NCBI GenBank assembly: GCA_003022815.1
Contig: PXSL01000054.1
Location: 1,378-19,921 of the forward strand
Direction of reading: 5' to 3'
DNA from: Halobacteriales archaeon SW_5_68_122
GTDB lineage: Archaea; Halobacteriota; Halobacteria; Halobacteriales; Haloarculaceae
Length of the DNA: 18,544 nt
A model generated the notes under the pieces. It saw only the letters and a program-made list of their open reading frames with translations. It was not told the DNA's origin and ran no database searches. The translations under genes and the position numbers were made by a program. Numbering within the stretch: position 1 is the stretch's first letter; every line of letters begins with the position of its first letter. This document shows positions 13,544-18,544 of the stretch, piece by piece.

Positions 13544-14314
13544 CTACGCCGGGTCGGCCCGGGAGCCGTCCCACCGGACGTGGCCCTCGTGGCGGAGTTT
13601 CTCGAGGTGTGCCCGGACAGTGGCGCCGGCGAGGTCCTCGACGCCGGTGAGGTCCTTGTCGTAGGCGGCTTCCAGTAGGTCGGCGACGGTCCGGTTGCCG
13701 GCCTCGACGGCCGCGCGGACCCGGCGCTCGCGGTCCAGCCGATGGGCGATGAGGCGCTCGCAGGTCGCGCGTACGTCCTCGATCTCGGGCCCGTGGGCCG
13801 GCAGGAGCCGGTCTGGCGCCAGTCCGAGGACCCGGCGCAGGGAGGTGAGGTAGGCGCGGACGTCGCCCTCGGGGTCGCCGACGACGACGCTGCCCTCGGC
13901 GACGGCGAGGTCGCCCGACACGAGCGCCTCCGGCGTCTCGAAGGCGACGTGTTCGGGGGCGTGGCCCGGCGTGTCACGGACGACGACCGGGCCCTCGTCG
14001 GTCGGGATTTCGGTGCCCTCGGCGAAGGCGCGGTCGGGGTCGATGCCGGTCGCGGTGGTGAAGGCTTCGAGGCGTCCCCGTCGACACCAGACGGTCGCGT
14101 CGGCGGCCTCGGCGTACTCGGCGACCGCGCCCACGTGGTCGGGGTGGTGGTGGGTGACGGCGACGTTCTCGACCCGGTTGAGTTCGGCTTCGACGCGCTC
14201 GTCGGGCGCCGGCGGGTCGACTAACAGCGCCTCCTCGCGGCCGAGGACGTAGCAGGCGGTCCGTCCCGTCGGCGCCCGGGTCGGGACGGCGACGGGAATC
14301 CGCTCGACGTGCAT
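13544..14314 (-). CDS. MBL-fold metallohydrolase, LACTB2-like with C-terminal winged helix
   Basis: A 256-residue metallo-beta-lactamase fold protein. The metal motif HxHxDH is at residues 55-60 (THHHPDH). Other ligands are in DTPGHAPEHV, SGDLAV and LLPAHGPEIE. The last 55 residues (AVEAGNRTVADLLEAAYDKD to RAHLEKLRHEGHVRWDG) form the small winged-helix C-terminal domain typical of LACTB2-type hydrolases, some of which cleave RNA or small thioesters; the substrate here is unknown. The protein starts at ATG 14314 with CTTAAG 27 nt upstream as a plausible TATA box. It is intact and leads a minus-strand run followed by the YkgJ-like and TRAM genes with gaps below 40 nt, although each of those appears to have its own promoter. 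Confidence 0.85.
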   Translation of the reverse strand: MHVERIPVAVPTRAPTGRTACYVLGREEALLVDPPAPDERVEAELNRVENVAVTHHHPDHVGAVAEYAEAADATVWCRRGRLEAFTTATGIDPDRAFAEGTEIPTDEGPVVVRDTPGHAPEHVAFETPEALVSGDLAVAEGSVVVGDPEGDVRAYLTSLRRVLGLAPDRLLPAHGPEIEDVRATCERLIAHRLDRERRVRAAVEAGNRTVADLLEAAYDKDLTGVEDLAGATVRAHLEKLRHEGHVRWDGSRADPA

Positions 14315-14380
14315 ACCGGCGGGAGGGACGGCGACGGCTTAAGTGGTGGGCGGCAGGAAACGAAATCACGCTGCTTCGAC

Positions 14381-14396
14381 CGAAACGAGCGTTTCG
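14381..14396. terminator. Hairpin downstream of the small winged-helix gene
   Basis: CGAAACG-AG-CGTTTCG, a perfect 7-bp stem, lies in the 154-nt gap between the stop of the winged-helix gene (14469) and the MBL start. It could serve in 3' end formation on the minus strand. No long T-run follows, so this is tentative. Confidence 0.3.
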
Positions 14397-14468
14397 TGGC
14401 AACAAGCAGGAACCGGAGACACCGTCTGCACCCGCGAGGGCGGCTCTGCCGGCTCGTGCAAAAGGTCG

Positions 14469-14747
14469 CTAGTTGACGAGAAAGTAGACCTGCTTGCGGG
14501 CGTCGTGGAAGGAGTACCGCGAGTCGGCGAGGTCTTCCTCCTCGAGGCGGTTCAGCGCGTAGCGAACGGTCCGGTCGGGCAGCAGCGACTCCTCGGCCAG
14601 CTGGCCCTGCGAGAGCGGCGAGGCACCCTCCAAAACCTTGGCGACGAGTTTCGCGCTCGGGGGGAGTTTGCGGAGGCGGTCCCGGAACTCGGGGTCCGCC
14701 AACGGCGAGTCGGCCTGGCGTGAGCGTTCCTCCGTGGTCGTGCTCAT
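14469..14747 (-). CDS. Small winged-helix (MarR/TrmB-like) regulator
   Basis: A 92-residue protein starting MSTTTEERSRQADSPLADPE. One winged helix covers most of the length: LPPSAKLVAKVLEGASPLSQ, the recognition helix region LAEESLLPDRTVRYALNRLE and the wing EDLADSRYSFHDARKQVYFL. This compact family is widespread in haloarchaea and I recall it as highly conserved, but no target is known to me. GGAGG at about 14757-14761 lies at Shine-Dalgarno distance from ATG 14747, implying a leader. A perfect operator-like palindrome lies about 65 nt upstream of the start, suggesting autoregulation. The gene is intact. Confidence 0.8.
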   Translation of the reverse strand: MSTTTEERSRQADSPLADPEFRDRLRKLPPSAKLVAKVLEGASPLSQGQLAEESLLPDRTVRYALNRLEEEDLADSRYSFHDARKQVYFLVN

Positions 14748-14807
14748 GTACGTCCCTCCGAGAAACCGACTGGTAAAGGTTCGCTACATGTGTGACAAAA
14801 CAATATC

Positions 14808-14821
14808 CACACTCAAGTGTG
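14808..14821. promoter_or_regulatory. Operator-like palindrome CACACT-CA-AGTGTG
   Basis: A perfect 6-bp inverted repeat with a 2-nt centre lies in the intergenic region upstream of the winged-helix gene. It is flanked on one side by AT-rich ACAATAT and on the other by GTATAATG, with an additional ATGTGTGA half-site-like string at 14789-14796. The size and symmetry fit a dimeric winged-helix repressor. The regulator encoded next door is the obvious candidate. Confidence 0.5.
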
Positions 14822-14996
14822 TATAATGACCCCTTATACTTCGACGTTCCCCGGCGCGACGGCTGGGGCCGCTCGACAGTTCCTCTCAGCTCCCGGAGAG
14901 TTCCGGTGTCGTCGCGGAGCGTCACGGGGCGTCGCGGGCGCGGGTCGGCGCCCGGCGGGGTTCGGGGCGAGACGGGGCCGATTCCCTCATCTGCGT

Positions 14997-15028
14997 CTCG
15001 CGCGCGGTACCAACCCGTAGCGCGCGAG
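14997..15028. repeat. 9-bp GC-rich hairpin upstream of the oxidase-like gene
   Basis: CTCGCGCGC (14997-15005) and GCGCGCGAG (15020-15028) pair perfectly around a 14-nt loop. It ends 30 nt before ATG 15059, in a 237-nt stretch (14822-15058) where I see no gene. Confidence 0.5.
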
Positions 15029-15205
15029 GCGGACATGGGTGGTCGCGGACTTCGGGACATGGCCTTGATTCCCGAGAAGTTCCATGACCTCTTCGAGAAG
15101 CGAACGTTCGCCCACCTGTCGACGCTTGCCCCGCACTCGATGCCGGTGTGGGTGGACTACAACGCTGACGCCAATCGGATGCTGGTCAATACCGCTCGCG
15201 GCCGC

Positions 15206-15646
15206 CACCTTTCACAGCGAGGGAGTTCCGCCGTTCACGGCGGGCGGGAATCGCGTCAGCTATTTCCGCTCGGGGATTGTACATGTTGGCACGTCCAGTC
15301 GGGGCGCACGTGCGATAGCCCGGCAACGGGCGGGCGACCAATCCTGCGGGACAGGTCGCCTCCTCTCCGGCTGGATGGGCCGGTGTCACCCGGCCCCGAA
15401 GTCGGGTCCGTCGAAGTGAGCGTGACGCCATGTGCCTCTCCGCTGCCCGGTGTCGACCGGGGATAGAGTGGAGGACACCGATAATTAAACTGCCACTGTC
15501 GGCCCACCGCACCCGCACCCAAAGGGCGCAACAGGCAGGGAGCTTCCCTCCCTCCCGCCCGCTACGCGAGCCTCGGCGTCGTCGGGCTTTGGCCCGACTG
15601 CCTGAGGGATCTTCGATCCCTCTCTGTTCACGCCGAGGTAGGTGAC
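15206..15646. mobile_element. Structured insert inside the oxidase-like gene, about 440 bp, non-coding
   Basis: The insert is defined by the split gene. It has weak terminal complementarity (CACCT at 15206-15210, AGGTG at 15640-15644) and no convincing protein. It contains many hairpins: CCGCCG-TTCA-CGGCGG (15228-15243), GCCCG-GCAA-CGGGC (15318-15331), GGCGACC/GGTCGCC (15333-15360), GGGCCGG/CCGGCCC (15377-15396) and a three-stem structure at 15571-15638. The first hairpin resembles those near the right ends of haloarchaeal TnpB-carrying IS200/IS605 elements as I recall them. Its identity is unproven. Confidence 0.5.
15571..15638. repeat. Three-stem junction of perfect inverted repeats
   Basis: An outer stem CCTCGGCGT (15571-15579) pairs with ACGCCGAGG (15630-15638). 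It encloses GTCGGGC-TTTG-GCCCGAC (15581-15598) and GAGGGATC-TTC-GATCCCTC (15604-15622). All three stems are perfect. The second inner hairpin has the same 3-nt loop type as the array at 4903-5060. Confidence 0.75.
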
Positions 15647-15928
15647 AAGGAGCGCAACGTCCGGGCGAACCCGAAGGTCGGCGTGAGCACGTGCGACCCC
15701 CGACGACCCCTACCGGTACGCCTCCGCCCGGGGAGAGGTGGCGGCACTGACCGAGGACGGCGCCGTCGAGCACATCGACGCGCTGGCCCGTCGGTACACG
15801 GGCCTCGAGGAGTACCCGAACCACGGCGAGGGGTCGGGGCCACGGGTGATACTCGAGATATGACCGAACAACGTCGTCGCCCACGAGCAGTGACGCGCAC
15901 TCGGGCGATTCCGGCGTATCCAGCATCC

Positions 15929-15934
15929 TTTTAT
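15929..15934 (+). promoter_or_regulatory. TATA box of the methyltransferase gene
   Basis: TTTTAT centred 29 nt before GTG 15961, supporting the GTG start and a leaderless transcript. Confidence 0.6.
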
Positions 15935-15960
15935 GCTGCCGGCGGGTCGGTTCAGGTAGC

Positions 15961-16671
15961 GTGAAGGGACAGGAGTGGTACCAAGAACGCGACATTGCGG
16001 AGGCGTACGACGACAAGCGCTTCTCGCAGGGCGGCCGTGTCATCGACCGCCGAGAGAAGAAGGCCGTCGTCGATGCGCTGTCGCCCATCGACGACAGTCG
16101 GATTCTGGAGGTGGCCTGCGGAACGGGCCGGTTCACGACCGTGCTCGCGGACCGCGGGGCGGACATTGTGGGGGTGGACATCTCGGAGGCGATGCTCGAA
16201 CAGGGCCGCCGGAAGGCCCGGGCGGCGGGCGTCAACGGCGCCATCGAGTTCATGCAGGCGGACGCGGGTCGGCTTCCCTTCCCCGACGATTACTTCGATT
16301 CGGTGTTCGCGATGCGGTTCTTCCACCTCGCGCCCGACCCCCAGGAGTTCATGGCCGAACTGCGGCGAGTCTCCCGCGAACAGGTGTTCTTCGACACGTT
16401 CAAGCGGTACTCGGCGCGCTCCATCTACAACTGGGCGCTCCCGATGGGGTCGCGGCTCCACTCCGAGCGTGAGGTGCGGGAACTGCTGATCGGCGCCGGC
16501 CTCGAGTTGGCCGGCGCTAACCACGACTTCTTCGTTCCCTACGGCTTCTACCGGCAGGTCCCCGGGTGGGTCGCCGACCCGTTCCGGGCGTTGGACGCCG
16601 CCGTCGTCCGGAGTCCCGTCGGTCCGAGACTCGCCTCTGTCTCCTACTGGGAAGCCCACGTCCCGGAGTAA
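15961..16671 (+). CDS. Class I SAM-dependent methyltransferase
   Basis: A 236-residue protein with GTG start. Motif I, LEVACGTGRF, is at residues 49-58 and binds S-adenosylmethionine. The acidic residue after strand 2 is D73 in VGVDISEAML, followed by MQADAGRLPFPDDYFDSVFA (motif III region) and FHLAPDPQEFMAELRRVSRE, a UbiE-like arrangement. The C-terminal part holds LHSEREVRELLIGAGLELAG and FFVPYGFYRQVPGW. The substrate is unknown. The following gene encodes a glycosyltransferase 186 nt downstream, so a role in lipid or glycan modification is possible but only inferred. The TATA box position makes GTG 15961 the best start, and the gene appears intact. Confidence 0.85.
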   Translation: MKGQEWYQERDIAEAYDDKRFSQGGRVIDRREKKAVVDALSPIDDSRILEVACGTGRFTTVLADRGADIVGVDISEAMLEQGRRKARAAGVNGAIEFMQADAGRLPFPDDYFDSVFAMRFFHLAPDPQEFMAELRRVSREQVFFDTFKRYSARSIYNWALPMGSRLHSEREVRELLIGAGLELAGANHDFFVPYGFYRQVPGWVADPFRALDAAVVRSPVGPRLASVSYWEAHVPE

Positions 16672-16745
16672 CGGCCGCGCCGGCCGGCGGTGTTTGGATA
16701 ACCGATGACCAGCTGAACACACCTCATCGGGAGGGACTGAGAGCC

Positions 16746-16774
16746 GGGGGGCTTTCGAACTCCTCGCTACCCCC
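16746..16774. other. Short hairpin-forming segment between methyltransferase and glycosyltransferase genes
   Basis: A G-run (16746-16751) can pair with CCCCC (16770-16774) around CTTTCGAACTCCTCGCTA. The loop recalls a T-arm, but no complete tRNA can be built around it. It may be a small RNA or 3' end signal of the methyltransferase gene. Confidence 0.25.
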
Positions 16775-16826
16775 ACGCCAACTCCACGTCCCTTATTTGA
16801 ACGCTACCCGCCGGCTGGACACGGAG

Positions 16827-16833
16827 TTTTTAA
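16827..16833 (+). promoter_or_regulatory. TATA box of the glycosyltransferase gene
   Basis: TTTTTAA centred 28 nt before ATG 16858, the expected position for leaderless transcription. Confidence 0.65.
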
Positions 16834-16857
16834 CCCTCGGGTGTCCGTACCGTAGGT

Positions 16858-17757
16858 ATGGAGCTCTCGGTGGTCGTTCCGACGCTAAACGAGCGCAACC
16901 ACCTGGAGGGCTGTCTCGACGCCCTTGCCGAGGAGACCCCCGCAGAGGTCGTCGTGGTCAACGGTCCCTCGACGGACGGGACCAGCGGGATGGTGCTGGA
17001 CCGCACGGACGTCGACGTCCTAGTCGAGGTGGGCGACCGGAACGTCAATGCCGCCCGAAACGCGGGACTGGACCGGGCGGCCGGCGACGCCGTCGCCTTC
17101 CTCTCGCCGGTCGTCCGCGTCGAGGAGGGATGGCGGTCGGCCGCCACCGAGGCGCTCGCCGACGCCGACGTCGCCACCGGGCCGACCCACGAGCAGTTGC
17201 GGGCCGGCGTCGCGGCCGACACCGTCGAGACGCGCGACATCCGGGGGCGGTCGGTGACCTACTTCAGCGGCGGCAACGCGACCTTCTCCCGGGAGGTGCT
17301 GGAGGCGCTGGACGGCTTCGACGAGAACCTCCGGACCGGCGGCGCCCGCGACGCCGCCCACCGGATCGCGGGGCTGGACTACGGCGTCGCGTGGACCGCC
17401 GAGATGTCCGTCGCCCGGGAGGCGGCGGCCGACGGCGGCACCGCCGAGCGCGACTGGCGGGACCGCTACCGGTCTCTGGCCTACCGGCTGGCGAAGAACT
17501 ACGGTCTCCACCCGACGGTCCCCTACCGGACGGCCAGACACGCCGTCGCCGACGCCGCCTCAACACTCCGGGATGTCGTCGGCGGGGAAGCCCGACCGAC
17601 GACCTGGCTGGGCAACGGCCGCAACATCGTCGTCGGGGCCACAGGGGGGTACGCCGACGGTATCCGGGCCCGCTATGCCGACCGCTCGCCAAAGCGGAAC
17701 CCCTCCGGCTGGAGCACCCGCGCCGACCGGGCCGTCGCGGTGTACGACAAGCGATAA
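16858..17757 (+). CDS. Family 2 glycosyltransferase with divergent active-site motifs
   Basis: A 299-residue soluble protein starting MELSVVVPTLNERNHLEGCL, the classical GT2 nucleotide-sugar-binding start. It is followed by VVVVNGPSTDGT (residues 31-42), NVNAARNAGLDRAAGDAVAF and the acceptor-side segment FSGGNATFSREVLEALDGFD. The usual DxD-type metal site after the GDAVAF strand reads LSPVVRVEEGW here, with no Asp pair. The first Asp of the usual DGGSTDGT motif is Asn. About 100 C-terminal residues (WRDRYRSLAYRLAKNYGLHP and beyond) are basic and may associate with membrane. A role in glycosylation of lipids or surface glycoproteins is plausible. It is intact and precedes the thermosome gene. 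Confidence 0.8.
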   Translation: MELSVVVPTLNERNHLEGCLDALAEETPAEVVVVNGPSTDGTSGMVLDRTDVDVLVEVGDRNVNAARNAGLDRAAGDAVAFLSPVVRVEEGWRSAATEALADADVATGPTHEQLRAGVAADTVETRDIRGRSVTYFSGGNATFSREVLEALDGFDENLRTGGARDAAHRIAGLDYGVAWTAEMSVAREAAADGGTAERDWRDRYRSLAYRLAKNYGLHPTVPYRTARHAVADAASTLRDVVGGEARPTTWLGNGRNIVVGATGGYADGIRARYADRSPKRNPSGWSTRADRAVAVYDKR

Positions 17758-17813
17758 AAACTGCCCCGGCACGCGCGACAAACCCACCCATGCGGCGGGC
17801 CCGTTACGGAATG

Positions 17814-17821
17814 TTTATATA
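17814..17821 (+). promoter_or_regulatory. TATA box of the thermosome gene
   Basis: TTTATATA, the strongest TATA box in the window, centred about 32 nt before ATG 17849 and preceded by CGGAATG, a possible BRE-like element. Transcription should start a few nt before the ATG. Chaperonin genes are usually heat-inducible and highly expressed, which suits such a box. Confidence 0.7.
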
Positions 17822-17848
17822 GAACCGCTGACGACATATTAGACGACT

Positions 17849-18544
17849 ATGTCACAGCAGATGGGTCAGCGGCGCGGACAGCCGCTCTTCATTCTCGACG
17901 AGGATGCCGAGCGGACGCAAGGCAAGGACGCTCAGTCGTCAAACATCACCGCCGGCAAGGCCGTAAGCGAGTCCGTCCGGACCACGCTCGGCCCCCGAGG
18001 GATGGACAAGATGCTCGTCTCCGACTCCGGGGACGTCGTCATCACCAACGACGGCGCCACCATTCTCCAGGAGATGGACATCGAACACCCGGCAGCCCAG
18101 ATGATCGTCGAGGTCGCCGAGACACAGGAGGAGGAGGTCGGCGACGGCACCACGACCGCCTCCGTGCTGGCCGGGCGGCTACTCGCACAGGCCGAGGACC
18201 TGCTCGACGACGACGTCCACCCGACGACCATCGTCGAGGGCTACCAGCAGGCCGCCGAGTTCGCCCTGGAGGCCATCGAGGAGCAGGCGCTGGCCGACGA
18301 CGTCGACGACGAGGAACTGGCCGCGGTCGCCGAGTCCTCGATGACCGGCAAGGGCACCGGCGACATCGACGCCGCGGCGCTCGCGGAGACCATCGTCGAG
18401 GCCATCCGGCAGGTCCAGGCCGACGCGGGCGTCGACCGCGACGCCATCACCATCCGGACCCAGACCGGTCCCGGCGCCTCCGCGACCGAGCTGGTCCAGG
18501 GCGTCATCAGCGAGGAGGAACCCCTCCACGAGGAGATGCCGCGC
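17849..18544 (+). CDS. Thermosome (group II chaperonin) subunit, 5' part
   Basis: The first 232 codons of a thermosome subunit, cut by the window edge, so less than half of the usual length of about 550 residues is present. It starts [20 protein letters not shown]. The equatorial ATPase domain carries [34 protein letters not shown] and [14 protein letters not shown], the conserved phosphate-binding loops and catalytic Asp region. The intermediate domain begins near [20 protein letters not shown]. The protein assembles into double-ring ATP-driven folding chambers in the cytosol. Haloarchaea carry several paralogues (cct1 to cct3), and which one this is cannot be decided from the fragment. No lesion is visible. 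Confidence 0.95.
   Translation, partial: MSQQMGQRRGQPLFILDEDAERTQGKDAQSSNITAGKAVSESVRTTLGPRGMDKMLVSDSGDVVITNDGATILQEMDIEHPAAQMIVEVAETQEEEVGDGTTTASVLAGRLLAQAEDLLDDDVHPTTIVEGYQQAAEFALEAIEEQALADDVDDEELAAVAESSMTGKGTGDIDAAALAETIVEAIRQVQADAGVDRDAITIRTQTGPGASATELVQGVISEEEPLHEEMPR

Larger units (their letters stand above)
15059..15863 (+). pseudogene. Pyridoxamine 5'-phosphate oxidase-like gene, split by an insert
   Basis: The N-terminal part reads MALIPEKFHDLFEKRTFAHL, then PVWVDYNADANRMLVNTARGR, ending at 15205. About 440 bp of unrelated sequence follow. The gene resumes in the same frame at KERNVRANPKVGVS (15647). An extra C in the C5 run at about 15696-15700 then shifts frame, and the protein continues as DDPYRYASARGEVAALTEDG to GPRVILEI, with TGA at 15861-15863. 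The split-barrel flavin/F420-binding fold family in haloarchaea normally has this exact order uninterrupted. The N-terminal part also lacks about four residues between TLAP and PVW compared with relatives as I recall them. The gene is therefore inactive. The reaction of the intact family member is not known. Confidence 0.75.

Noticed and set aside
14817..15020. Plus-strand ORF of 67 codons upstream of the oxidase-like gene
   Set aside because: It is Arg/Ala/Gly-rich without domain or start signal, and its end overlaps a strong hairpin.
15186..16253. Minus-strand frame of 355 codons
   Set aside because: The composition is shadow-like (Arg/Pro/Gly), it overlaps the methyltransferase and oxidase-like genes antisense, and it has no domain.
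1..18544. tRNA, rRNA or CRISPR array
   Set aside because: No convincing T-arm/anticodon arrangement, no rRNA-like stretch and no regularly spaced identical repeats were seen. The hairpin array has different stem sequences and no spacers.

Overview
The window is haloarchaeal chromosomal DNA (class Halobacteria). The evidence is very high GC with C/G-ending codons, strongly acidic proteins, near-leaderless genes with A/T-rich TATA boxes about 26-30 nt before the start codon, and family content typical of the group: DUF357, MTH865, TRAM-domain protein, archaeal MetRS with a fused tRNA-binding domain, NfeD/stomatin pair, group II chaperonin. I cannot name the genus.

Layout. 1-2103: two minus-strand genes, a DUF357 protein cut by the window edge and a roughly 16-helix membrane protein built from four repeats. 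2230-3775: plus-strand SCP2-like protein, MTH865-like protein and a response regulator whose last codons and stop run into a short structured element (3757-4065) with a perfect palindrome at its left end and a 17-bp direct repeat at both ends. 4067-5113: AT-richer accessory stretch with a decayed lipoprotein gene (4149-4615) and a dense array of six short hairpins (4903-5060). 5114-11022: plus-strand BNR-repeat protein (frameshifted), methionyl-tRNA synthetase (internal deletion plus frameshift), a small membrane-anchored protein, NfeD, stomatin-like SPFH protein (deletion plus two frame changes) and a double winged-helix regulator. 11277-14747: minus-strand block with a tiny ORF, a frameshifted membrane protein, a gene remnant cut by a 117-bp inverted-repeat element, then intact TRAM, YkgJ-type Fe-S/zinc cluster, MBL-fold hydrolase and winged-helix genes. 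15059-15863: a pyridoxamine-oxidase-like gene split by a structured insert of about 440 bp. 15961-18544: methyltransferase, family 2 glycosyltransferase and the 5' part of a thermosome gene, all plus strand.

The most notable theme is damage and small non-coding elements. At least seven genes carry stops, frameshifts, deletions or insertions, including the normally essential metG, while their neighbours are intact. Several lesions are single-base changes at or near homopolymers, so sequencing or assembly error must be considered, but the two larger deletions and the insert are not simple homopolymer errors. The elements at 3757-4065, 4903-5060, 12199-12315 and 15206-15646 look like non-autonomous mobile or structured-RNA elements. 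They are the best candidates for something undescribed. All family assignments come from recognising sequence by eye; no searches were run.
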